Positions 15,281-20,835 of a DNA stretch of 20,835 nucleotides are shown one piece after another. The stretch comes from Clostridiales bacterium (GTDB lineage Bacteria > Bacillota > Clostridia > Oscillospirales > QAMX01): NCBI GenBank assembly GCA_016303065.1, contig JAEDMJ010000034.1, positions 1-20,835 on the forward strand, read 5' to 3'. Both the position numbers and the translations under genes were made by a program. Under the pieces are notes generated by a model. The model saw nothing but the letters and a program-made list of their open reading frames with translations. It ran no database searches and was not told where the DNA came from. Position 1 is the first letter of the stretch. Each line of letters opens with the position of its first letter.

Positions 15281-15328
15281 TTGACAAGCGGCGGGTGGTT
15301 GCGCACCCGCCCAAATTTGTGCTATACT
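15281..15328 (+). promoter_or_regulatory. Promoter region of the XRE gene, with embedded hairpin
   Basis: A -10 TATACT (15323-15328) is preceded at 18 nt by TTGCGC (15299-15304). Upstream are two TTGACA copies 8 bp apart (15273 and 15281), the first overlapping the clpC stop. A 7-bp stem GCGGGTG/CACCCGC (15291-15310) overlaps the -35 and may also serve as the clpC 3' hairpin. Confidence 0.5.
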
Positions 15329-15369
15329 GCCGTCAAAGCGGTTCACAAAAACTGAAATGAGGTAGCTGA

Positions 15370-16356
15370 ATGATTCTTGCCGACAAAATAATCCGGCTCA
15401 GAAAAAGAAACGGCTGGTCCCAGGAGGAGCTTGCCGAAAAGATGAATGTTTCCCGTCAGTCCGTTTCAAAGTGGGAAAGCGCCCAGAGCGTCCCGGACCT
15501 TGCCAGGATACTCCAGCTCAGCGCGATTTTCGGAGTAACGACGGATTATCTGCTGAAGGACGAGCTCGAAGCGGAGGTGCCCTCCCCCGATTGTCCGGAT
15601 TCCTCCGAGGTCAGACACGTCTCCCTGGAAGAAGCGAACGCCTATCTTGCCGTCAGAAAGCTCTCCGCAAAACAGATCGCCTTCGCAACTTTTCTCTGTT
15701 CGCTTTCGCCGGTATGCCTGTTCCTTCTCATCGGCGCTTCCGAGGACGGGCTTTGGAACATATCGGAAAACTTCGCCGTCGCGGTCGGAATGTGCGCCAT
15801 GTTTCTCTTTGCGGGCGCCGCCGCGGTAATATACATATACATGGGGTTCAGAAACTCTCCCTATTCCCATATCTCGCAGAACGCCTATGAGCTCGACTAC
15901 GGCGTGACCGGAATGGTCGGAGAACGGCAAAAGGCCTACCGGAACACATACGTTAAATCCTTTGTCATCGGTATTTTTGCCGTCTCCGTCTCTCCCATCC
16001 CCGTATTTCTGGCCCTTATGTCGGAAAACACTTTTCTCTGCACGGCCATGCTTTCGCTTATGACGGCAATCGCGGGAGCCGGAGCCGCGCTTATAATCAA
16101 CGCCGGGATACGCTGGTCGAGCTTTCGGAAATTCCTTTCCGAAGGCTGCTGCGTTCCTGCTCCCCAGGAGGAAAAAAAGCCCTCTTCAAAAGCAGCCTTC
16201 CGAAAGCTCTACTGGCTCACCGCGACTGCGGCGTATTTTATCTGGAGCGTCGCGGGGAACGCCTGGGAAACAAGCTGGGTGATCTGGCCCGCGGCAGCGC
16301 TGGTCTTTGCCGCCGCCGAATGCGTATACGCTCTCCTTGCCAAAAAGACCGAGTAA
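15370..16356 (+). CDS. XRE-family HTH regulator with a multi-helix membrane domain
   Basis: A 328-aa protein. Residues 6-62 form a Cro/CI-type HTH (IIRLRKRNGWSQEELAEKMN, then VSRQSVSKWESAQSVPDLA), where SRQSVSKWE is the recognition-helix region. After a short linker, about residues 96-325 contain six predicted membrane helices. This HTH-plus-membrane architecture is common in Clostridia, where such proteins are thought to respond to envelope or antimicrobial stress; no ligand is known to me. GAGGT lies 6 nt before the ATG. It follows clpC by 93 bp and precedes the DUF4830 gene on the same strand. Confidence 0.88.
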   Translation: MILADKIIRLRKRNGWSQEELAEKMNVSRQSVSKWESAQSVPDLARILQLSAIFGVTTDYLLKDELEAEVPSPDCPDSSEVRHVSLEEANAYLAVRKLSAKQIAFATFLCSLSPVCLFLLIGASEDGLWNISENFAVAVGMCAMFLFAGAAAVIYIYMGFRNSPYSHISQNAYELDYGVTGMVGERQKAYRNTYVKSFVIGIFAVSVSPIPVFLALMSENTFLCTAMLSLMTAIAGAGAALIINAGIRWSSFRKFLSEGCCVPAPQEEKKPSSKAAFRKLYWLTATAAYFIWSVAGNAWETSWVIWPAAALVFAAAECVYALLAKKTE

Positions 16357-16450
16357 AAAAACGCTTTTGAAAAAAACGCCCGTCCTGTCATAAGCGCCGT
16401 CCTTCCGGAATACGATGTAGCGAGAACAGTAAGCACCGGGAGGAAGATAA

Positions 16451-17179
16451 ATGTTTATCTATTCTGCAAAAATGGACAAAAAGAAACTTGCCGCTATACT
16501 CGTCTGTCTCGCCGTTGTCGCCGTCGTGGTGATCCTCGTCCTCACCGGCGGCTGCGGAGACGGCGGTTCCGGCGCGGTCCCCGATTCAACAGGTCCCAGC
16601 GCCGGCGTCACCGATCGGGATTTGAGCGCACAGGAGCTTCTCCGTTCCCGGCAGAAGCTCATCAAAAAAGCCCGCATCAGGACCGCGGAGGACGCCTGCT
16701 CGCTTATGACCGAACTCGGCTGGAGCGTGGACCCCGGCCCCGCCGAATGCGTCGAAGTCCTCATCCCCGAAGAATTCTCCGACGTTTACACAAAATACAA
16801 CGAACTCCAGAAGACCCAGGGCTTTGACCTCAGCGGCTATGCAGGCAAAACCGCGACGCGCTGGACCGTTCGCATCACAAACCACCCAAGCGGCGAAGAA
16901 GAGGTCTACGCCACGCTTTTGGTCATAAACGCCAAAATCATCGGCGGCGACGTCTGTGCGTCAAGACTGGACGGATTCATGCACGGGCTCCTCCCGTCCG
17001 ATTATGTCCCCGACGCCCAAAGCTCCGCCCCGTCAGGCGAACCCGCTTCGGCAGCCGACGCCGAAACCGCCGGAACATCAGATGCCGAAGCCGCCGAAAC
17101 GACCTCCGCTGCCTCCCCGTCCGGCGATGAAACACAGGCAAACTCCATTTCCCAGGACAATATGCTCCCCAGCAACTGA
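16451..17179 (+). CDS. Membrane-anchored DUF4830-domain protein
   Basis: A 242-aa protein with an N-terminal hydrophobic anchor (about 12-33). A Cys at 35 (TGGCGD) makes a lipoprotein possible, but the lipobox is not canonical. Residues about 75-182 match my recollection of DUF4830: ELGWSVDPGPAE, IPEEFSDVYTKYNELQKTQG and IIGGDVCASRLDGFMHG. The tail (about 188-242) is Ala/Ser/Glu/Thr-rich low complexity, probably disordered and outside the membrane. GGGAGGA precedes the ATG at 16451. The gene lies 94 bp downstream of the XRE membrane regulator and may share its transcript. Function is unknown. Confidence 0.82.
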   Translation: MFIYSAKMDKKKLAAILVCLAVVAVVVILVLTGGCGDGGSGAVPDSTGPSAGVTDRDLSAQELLRSRQKLIKKARIRTAEDACSLMTELGWSVDPGPAECVEVLIPEEFSDVYTKYNELQKTQGFDLSGYAGKTATRWTVRITNHPSGEEEVYATLLVINAKIIGGDVCASRLDGFMHGLLPSDYVPDAQSSAPSGEPASAADAETAGTSDAEAAETTSAASPSGDETQANSISQDNMLPSN

Positions 17180-17192
17180 ATTCCCCGCCGAA

Positions 17193-17258
17193 ATTTTGTA
17201 AAGTTACTAAGCTTTACCTATCCCCCTGATATTGTAATGTGTTTTAGCTTTACAAAAA
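17193..17258. repeat. 11-bp terminal inverted repeat bounding a 66-bp AT-rich element
   Basis: ATTTTGTAAAG (17193-17203) and its complement CTTTACAAAAT (17248-17258) flank an AT-rich core. A nested GTAAAG/CTTTAC pair also lies inside the left half. It could be a folded RNA 3' UTR or a small insertion remnant. Confidence 0.5.
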
Positions 17259-17319
17259 TCTCAGCATAAACGTCCGGTATTTCAAGGGCGGCGGAGTTTC
17301 GAAAAAGCGCCCGCAAAAA

Positions 17320-17371
17320 GCCGAAAAAGATGGGAGAAGCGCGAAATCTTCTCTCATCTTTCGGTTTTTTT
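17320..17371 (+). terminator. Intrinsic terminator downstream of the DUF4830 gene
   Basis: CCGA and AAGATGGGAGAAG pair with CTTCTCTCATCTT and TCGG (17 bp in total with a two-base bulge), and a T-run (TTTTTTT) follows. It is about 140 bp past the DUF4830 stop, so the transcript would include the inverted repeat at 17193-17258. Confidence 0.85.
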
Positions 17372-17519
17372 ATGCTTTCCGGGGCGCGACCGGCTTTTTT
17401 CCAATGAACGCCGCCGCTTCACACTCACCGCTTTAAGAGAGAAACGGCAAAACGGGTTCCGTCTCCGGATCAGCGCGTTCTCAAAAAAAAAGCGGAAGCG
17501 GCGGCAATGCGCGGCAAGA

Positions 17520-17846
17520 TTACCGTATATCCTTCTTCGTATATTTCAGGTAAGCAGCGATTATTCCGGCGATTCCCATGGCTGCACCGGCGGCGGCCAG
17601 GGTCCAGTCCAGGCTTCCGTTCGCCACAATGTCCGCCCCATCGCAGTATCCGAAAGTCCCAACATCATCGGTATCAAGTGTTATATCCTGAACAAGCCTC
17701 CATGTTTCGCTCTCGCCCCCGCCCGTTGGCAAGTCTGCCGGTTCCCATGCCGTCGGCGCTCCGGTATCATCCACTGCGCTTACCACAATTGTCTGCCCGA
17801 CGTTTGCGGCGGAGGGAGCTTCTATTAGTCTGGGATCGTAGATCAT
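17520..17846 (-). CDS. Small phage-like protein with C-terminal membrane helix
   Basis: A 108-aa protein. Residues 1-40 (MIYDPRLIEAPSAANVGQTI, then VVSAVDDTGAPTAWEPADLP) are phrased like the repeated linker segments of phage tail or minor structural proteins, and WRLVQDITLDTD (49-60) also resembles such proteins. Residues about 82-101 form a transmembrane helix with a basic tail (KYTKKDIR). GGAGG sits 7 nt before the ATG, so it looks translatable. The start overlaps the stop of an upstream HTH-regulator fragment (ATGA). No head, tail or lysis gene is nearby, so this is an orphan or a prophage remnant. Function unknown. Confidence 0.65.
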   Translation of the reverse strand: MIYDPRLIEAPSAANVGQTIVVSAVDDTGAPTAWEPADLPTGGGESETWRLVQDITLDTDDVGTFGYCDGADIVANGSLDWTLAAAGAAMGIAGIIAAYLKYTKKDIR

Positions 17847-17977
17847 TTTTCATCCTCCACGACGTATGCTCCGTCGATTCTTCCGGCTTTTGCCCTTGGC
17901 ATAATCACCAATTCATAACCTAATGCCCTTAGCATTTCATTGAATTTCTTTACCGTAAGATTATTTGTCTTTTTTGA
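17843..17977 (-). pseudogene. C-terminal fragment of an HTH-type regulator
   Basis: The open frame begins after a TGA at 17978-17980 and reads SKKTNNLTVKKFNEMLRALG, then YELVIMPRAKAGRIDGAYVV and EDEK to a TGA overlapping the next ATG. TVKKFNEMLRALGYELVIMP resembles the last helix and strand of small phage-type XRE repressors. No start codon with a ribosome binding site is available and the DNA-binding helices are missing. It looks like a decapitated regulator gene joined to foreign sequence upstream. Confidence 0.5.
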
Positions 17978-17991
17978 TCAACTCCATTGGG

Positions 17992-18076
17992 GCATAAGGT
18001 AGAAAATAAACGCGTTGTAAAAGGCCCCGAAACAAACCATATTGCAAAAGACGCGTTTAATCAAATGGAATTATGC
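17992..18076. repeat. 85-bp imperfect foldback element
   Basis: The left arm 17992-18015 (GCATAA ... TAAACGCGT) and the right arm 18051-18076 (ACGCGTTTAA ... TTATGC) are inverted, matching best at their outer GCATAA and inner TAAACGCGT ends. An inner TTGTAA/TTGCAA pair extends the fold. It lies exactly between the TetR N-terminal fragment and the HTH C-terminal fragment. Confidence 0.5.
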
Positions 18077-18137
18077 AACTCTGTTCATAAAACATTATTT
18101 TCTTTTCCGGCGGCAGGGAAAAGAATTTTCCGTTCAT
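18057..18137 (-). pseudogene. TetR-family regulator reduced to its N-terminus
   Basis: The frame starts ATG (18137) with GGAGG 7 nt upstream and reads MNGKFFSLPPEKKIMFYEQS, ending CIIPFD at a TAA (18057), 26 aa in all. The first 13 residues match the usual opening of many clostridial TetR regulators (M-N-x-K-F-F-x-L-x-x-E-K); the HTH that should follow is absent from every frame. The promoter and a palindromic operator are intact upstream. The break falls a few bases from the foldback element, suggesting insertion or deletion. Confidence 0.55.
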
Positions 18138-18149
18138 GGTCCAGCCTCC

Positions 18150-18202
18150 GTTAACCGATTCGGTCAACACAATTATAAAGCCGTTGACCGATGTTGACCG
18201 AT
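18150..18202 (-). promoter_or_regulatory. Operator array and -10 of the truncated TetR gene
   Basis: GTTAACCGATTCGGTCAAC (18150-18168) is a 19-bp palindrome with one mismatched pair. Next come a perfect minus-strand TATAAT (18172-18177) and two tandem copies of GTTGACCGAT (18183-18192, 18193-18202), which repeat the palindrome half-site. This is the layout expected for TetR autoregulation. Confidence 0.7.
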
Positions 18203-18480
18203 TTTGAGAAGACACTTTCAGCAAAAAATGCGCAGATTTATAATAATTCCGCCGAAAAACTTCTTTCCCGCGGGAATACATTCGTCCCGGGCTTTTGGAT
18301 TTTGCACGGCGCACCGTCCGGCGCCCCCGCATTCGCGGGAAGGCAAACTGCCCCAAAGCGGTCAGAGCGGTTTTCCCCCGTCCCCAAACGCCGCGCTTTT
18401 CCGGGGAGCGCGCCGGGCTTGATAAAAGGCCGCGCCTGTGATAAAATAAACCGTACAACCGAGTTTTTTCAAAGGCAGTG
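18203..18480. other. Intergenic region before the IMPase gene
   Basis: No ribosome binding site precedes any frame here. A plus-strand frame from 18191 to 18481 starts inside the operator repeats and has no family-like sequence. The only functional signal I can support is the promoter at 18419-18447. Confidence 0.5.
18419..18447 (+). promoter_or_regulatory. Sigma-A promoter of the inositol-monophosphatase-family gene
   Basis: TTGATA (18419-18424), 17-nt spacer, TAAAAT (18442-18447), with TGTG just before the -10 as an extended element. Confidence 0.75.
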
Positions 18481-19287
18481 ATGATTACGGACATTTCCTC
18501 CGCATACGGCGAAATCTGCTCCGCGGCTCTCCTGGCCGGACAGATAATCGCAGAGACCTCCCCCGAAAACGTCGGCGTTTTCAAAAAATCCGGCGACGCA
18601 AATTTTGTCACCGAATCCGATATCCGGATACAGAAATTTCTCCGCAGCCGGCTTTCCGCCGCCTGTCCCGAGGCGGGCTTTCTCGGAGAAGAGGACGACG
18701 GAGCCTCCTCTTCCGGCCCGGCAAAATACGTTTTTATCGTCGACCCAATTGACGGAACTTCCAATTATATGTTCGGTCTTCGCCTCAGCACGGTCAGCAT
18801 CGCCCTTTGCGACGCAGAGCGGGGACGCCCCGTTGCCGCCGCCGTATGCTGCCCATCCAGCGGCGAGGTTTTCTCCGCATTGGAGGGCGGCGGAGCGTTT
18901 CTCAACGGAAAACCGATCCGCGTCTCCGACCGAAAGCTTCAGAACTCCCTCGCCGCCTTCGGTTCCACGCCATACGACCGGACCCTTGCTCCGCTCCACA
19001 TGGAGATCCTCTCCGACGTATATTCCGCCTGTCTGGACGTTCGGAATCTCGGCTCCGCGGCGCTCCACCTGGCCTATCTTGCCGCGGGGCGCTTCGGAGG
19101 CTTCTATGAGATGAGGCTCTGCCCCTGGGACTACGCCGCAGGCGCGCTTCTGATAACCGAGGCGGGGGGACGCATAACCAATTTCTCCGGGAATTTTCCC
19201 TCTCTCGAGTTTGGCGACAGCATCGTCGCCGGAACTCCCGCGGCATACCCGGAAATGCTCGGGATAATCTCGTCACACATAAAATGA
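18481..19287 (+). CDS. Inositol-monophosphatase-family phosphatase
   Basis: A 268-aa Mg2+-dependent, Li+-sensitive-type sugar phosphatase. Metal ligands are visible: E70 in FLGEED, D88 and D91 in VDPIDGTSNY (88-96) and D217 in CPWDYAAG, followed by the conserved EAGG. Family members dephosphorylate inositol phosphates, fructose-1,6-bisphosphate, histidinol phosphate or PAP; the substrate here cannot be told. ATG 18481 is preferred over GTG 18478 because AAAGG then lies 5 nt upstream. The gene is monocistronic, with its own promoter, and converges on the PAP2 gene. Confidence 0.92.
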   Translation: MITDISSAYGEICSAALLAGQIIAETSPENVGVFKKSGDANFVTESDIRIQKFLRSRLSAACPEAGFLGEEDDGASSSGPAKYVFIVDPIDGTSNYMFGLRLSTVSIALCDAERGRPVAAAVCCPSSGEVFSALEGGGAFLNGKPIRVSDRKLQNSLAAFGSTPYDRTLAPLHMEILSDVYSACLDVRNLGSAALHLAYLAAGRFGGFYEMRLCPWDYAAGALLITEAGGRITNFSGNFPSLEFGDSIVAGTPAAYPEMLGIISSHIK

Positions 19288-19290
19288 TTT

Positions 19291-19332
19291 TTCCGCGCCC
19301 TGCCGCCCTCAAAGGGGAGGCAGGGCGCGGAA
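19291..19332. terminator. 14-bp hairpin after the IMPase-family gene
   Basis: TTCCGCGCCCTGCC (19291-19304) pairs perfectly with 19319-19332, and the loop contains a CCCT/AGGG pair. No T-run follows on the plus strand, so the terminator at 19351-19400 may complete termination. Confidence 0.55.
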
Positions 19333-19350
19333 GCTGAAAAAGGCAAAAAA

Positions 19351-19413
19351 TATCCCCGTTTTCTGCATGGAACGGTTTGTCCATGCAGAAAACGGGGATA
19401 AAGCTATTTTTTC
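19351..19413. terminator. Bidirectional terminator with a 21-bp perfect stem
   Basis: Positions 19351-19371 pair with 19380-19400 without a mismatch around an 8-nt loop. A T-run follows on the plus strand (AAGCTATTTTTTC) and one follows on the minus strand (ATTTTTTGCC). It separates the convergent IMPase and PAP2 genes. Confidence 0.85.
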
Positions 19414-19429
19414 ATCCGGAAAAATCCCC

Positions 19430-20326
19430 TCAGTTTTCTCCGGAGATCTGTTTCCAGTGGATTTTGCAGTAGCTTTTGCCGTCTATCGGGGGATAGTCGC
19501 TGTCGTCCACGCGCGCTTCGTTCTGACAGTCGTAATCCCCGTCATATTCGCAGCGCACGGCGTCCTCGCCGCCTTCCGTCAGCAGTACAGCATACGAAAT
19601 GCAGAAAAACACGGCGGCGGCGGCAATTATCGCGCTCACTCCGGCTTTTTTGCTTATTCCCCTCCTGAACAGCCTTTCGGCGTCAATTGCGTTGAGAAAG
19701 CGCGACTGATCCATGACCCGGCAGGCGACCAGCCCCAGCAGAAAACCGAGGCAGCCCGCAGCCAGACCCACCAGAAGTCCGCCCAAAACGTCAGAGGCGT
19801 AGTGAACCATGAGATATACCCGCGAACACATCACCAAAACAGCCGCAGCCGGAAACACCCAGGCGATCTTTTTCTTCCCCTCCGTGAAAAAGCACAGCCA
19901 GAGGGCGGCGGCCATTTCAAACGCCGCAGTTGTGTGTCCCGACGGGAAGGAGTAATCCGATTCGGAGAGCATTCCCGCTCCCACATACCAGCTCCAGTAA
20001 TCCGCACAGCTCTGAAGCGTGTTGTAGGGACGGATGCGGCAGACGGCGGGTTTCAGCAGGAGATTTGTGACCGCCGTGCCGATAACGATCGCAAACACAA
20101 TGGCAAAGCCGTATTTTCTCGTCCGTCTGAAAAAACAGAGCGCCAGGCCCAAAACCGCGACCGCAACGACAAAGACCGAATCCCCCAAAACTGTGATCAT
20201 CTTTGAAACGGCCGTAAGAAAACCGCACTGAATTTTTCCGAAGATCTCAAAAATCCCCAGGTCAAAGGAATAGAAAGCGCTGTCAAGCTTATCCCCGAAA
20301 GTGGCGGCAAGTACGAACGGACTCAT
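19430..20326 (-). CDS. PAP2-family membrane phosphatase with a Cys/His-rich tail
   Basis: A 298-aa polytopic protein. The three phosphatidic-acid-phosphatase motifs are complete: KX6RP (K92, R99-P100), PSGH (128-131; catalytic-type H131) and SRX5HX3D (S168-R169, H175, D179). Substrates in the family include undecaprenyl pyrophosphate and lipid phosphates. Beyond the core, a last helix (about 228-249) leads to a soluble tail with C259, C267, C287 and H290 in the pattern C-x7-C-x19-C-x2-H, ending YCKIHWKQ, which looks like a small zinc-binding treble-clef-type module. ATG 20326 has GGAGGAG 9 nt upstream; the in-frame upstream ATG at 20422 overlaps the promoter and is rejected. Confidence 0.88.
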   Translation of the reverse strand: MSPFVLAATFGDKLDSAFYSFDLGIFEIFGKIQCGFLTAVSKMITVLGDSVFVVAVAVLGLALCFFRRTRKYGFAIVFAIVIGTAVTNLLLKPAVCRIRPYNTLQSCADYWSWYVGAGMLSESDYSFPSGHTTAAFEMAAALWLCFFTEGKKKIAWVFPAAAVLVMCSRVYLMVHYASDVLGGLLVGLAAGCLGFLLGLVACRVMDQSRFLNAIDAERLFRRGISKKAGVSAIIAAAAVFFCISYAVLLTEGGEDAVRCEYDGDYDCQNEARVDDSDYPPIDGKSYCKIHWKQISGEN

Positions 20327-20393
20327 AGGCAAAAGCTCCTCCCGATGTTTTTTCAAAAGATGCGTCAAACCGCTTTGCAGCCTGTTTTCATAT

Positions 20394-20422
20394 AGTATAT
20401 CATTGGAAGGAGAAAAAAACAA
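20394..20422 (-). promoter_or_regulatory. Candidate promoter of the PAP2 gene
   Basis: On the minus strand TTGTTT (20417-20422), 17-nt spacer, TATACT (20394-20399). The -35 overlaps the T-run of the upstream terminator. Confidence 0.55.
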
Positions 20423-20460
20423 GCGGGAACGCGCCCTTATTCCGCCGCGCGTCCCCGCTT
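20412..20460 (-). terminator. Intrinsic terminator of the SleB-type gene
   Basis: A 14-bp stem with one mismatch (20421-20434 with 20447-20460) is followed on the minus strand by GTTTTTTTCTCC, directly after the stop codon at 20466. Confidence 0.85.
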
Positions 20461-20465
20461 GTTTA

Positions 20466-20835
20466 TTATTTACAGAAATAGTGCGAGCCGATCACGATAT
20501 ACACGGGCTTTGACAGCATCCACGAATTGCTGGTCTTCGCCGGATTGTAATAGTAAAGGCAGCCGTAGGTCGGATCGTAGCCGTTGTACGCCTCCACCGC
20601 GGCGCGCACACAGCTGTCCGGCACCGGCGTCGACCATATCTGTCCGTTCATGACCGCCTCAAAAGCGCCCGACTGGTAAACGACGCCGCTCACGGAGTTC
20701 GGAAACGACGAGTGTTCCACCCGGTTCATGATGACCGCTCCGATGGCGACCTGTCCGAGATAGCTTTCGCCCCTTCCCTCCGCCGCAATTATCCGCGCAA
20801 GAAACTGAATCTCGCCTGAATAGCCCGACGCCCCG
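20466..20835 (-). CDS. SleB/CwlJ-type cell wall hydrolase, 5' end outside the window
   Basis: The open frame runs off the right edge, and about 122 residues are visible. The sequence GEIQFLARIIAAEGRGESYL, then GQVAIGAVMNRVEHSSFPNS, later DPTYGCLYYYNPAK and VYIVIGSHYFCK, covers the Hydrolase_2 domain from its catalytic-Glu region (AAEGRGE) to the family's typical C-terminus. Relatives are lytic transglycosylase-like enzymes that cleave spore cortex or vegetative peptidoglycan. An ATG inside the domain (20729) is not the start, because conserved residues continue upstream in frame. Any N-terminal signal peptide or peptidoglycan-binding domain lies beyond the window. Confidence 0.93.
   Translation of the reverse strand, partial: GASGYSGEIQFLARIIAAEGRGESYLGQVAIGAVIMNRVEHSSFPNSVSGVVYQSGAFEAVMNGQIWSTPVPDSCVRAAVEAYNGYDPTYGCLYYYNPAKTSNSWMLSKPVYIVIGSHYFCK

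Larger units (their letters stand above)
17180..17519. other. 340-bp intergenic stretch with inverted repeat and terminator
   Basis: It holds the inverted repeat at 17193-17258, a GGGCG/CGCCC stem near 17287-17309 and the terminator at 17320-17371. From 17372 to 17519 I see only a poly-A run (17485-17493), which gives a T-run downstream of the minus-strand gene ending at 17520. No gene is evident. Confidence 0.5.

Noticed and set aside
15273..15289. CtsR box in reverse orientation before the XRE gene (TTGACAAATTGACAA)
   Set aside because: The repeats are 8 bp apart instead of the required 10, so this does not fit the CtsR heptad spacing.
18191..18481. 96-codon plus-strand frame between the operator array and the IMPase gene
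   Set aside because: It starts within the operator repeats with no Shine-Dalgarno, shows no recognisable domain and overlaps the IMPase promoter.
18057..18764. 235-codon minus-strand frame spanning the TetR fragment and the IMPase gene
   Set aside because: Its first part is antisense to the IMPase coding region; only the last 26 codons have a start with a ribosome binding site.
1..20835. CRISPR array, insertion sequence transposase, restriction or defence genes
   Set aside because: No regularly spaced repeats, transposase motifs, helicase-nuclease pairs or reverse transcriptase motifs were seen on either strand.

Overview
The window reads as a chromosomal segment of a fairly GC-rich member of the Clostridia (Bacillota), probably an uncultured gut-type, possibly spore-forming lineage. 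The evidence is a CtsR-ClpC heat-shock locus with a canonical CtsR box, a SleB/CwlJ-type cortex hydrolase, a DUF4830 anchored protein, a 2[4Fe-4S] ferredoxin, an AGGAGG-type ribosome binding site before most genes, and TTGACA/TATAAT-type sigma-A promoters. Assignment to class is inference from gene families. No 16S or other taxonomic marker lies in the window.

Layout, left to right. (1) 1-103: the 3' end of tRNA-Gly(CCC) and a bidirectional terminator. (2) 171-4805: a polysaccharide-related block. An M42 aminopeptidase and a GH51 arabinofuranosidase are transcribed leftward; a TIM-barrel glycoside hydrolase diverges from them under a near-perfect sigma-A promoter. (3) 4852-6414: a terminator cluster, then two leftward genes for membrane-anchored proteins of unknown role; the upstream one carries a trigger-factor C-domain-like region. 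(4) 6550-7144: an intergenic region with a 30-codon small ORF under a strong promoter, and two related hairpins. (5) 7145-9970: trkA-trkH potassium uptake. (6) 10124-11910: a SpoU-type RNA methyltransferase, a TrmN6-type methyltransferase and a ferredoxin. (7) 12202-15276: ctsR-clpC, autoregulated through a CtsR box. (8) 15370-17179: an XRE-HTH membrane protein and a DUF4830 anchored protein. (9) 17193-18202: a scar region with a foldback repeat, the C-terminal piece of a HTH regulator, a phage-like membrane-anchored protein, and the first codons of a TetR-type regulator with its operator intact. (10) 18481-20835: an inositol-monophosphatase-family enzyme, a convergent PAP2 phosphatase with a C-terminal Cys/His tail, and a 5'-truncated SleB-type hydrolase.

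The points most worth a second look are: ClpC lacks a recognisable coiled-coil middle domain, and mcsA/mcsB are absent between ctsR and clpC; an uncalled 30-aa ORF has a consensus promoter, Shine-Dalgarno and terminal hairpin; the PAP2 protein has a zinc-finger-like tail; a membrane-anchored protein resembles the trigger-factor C-domain; and a TetR gene is decapitated but keeps its operator array. I found no CRISPR array, complete transposon, phage or defence island.
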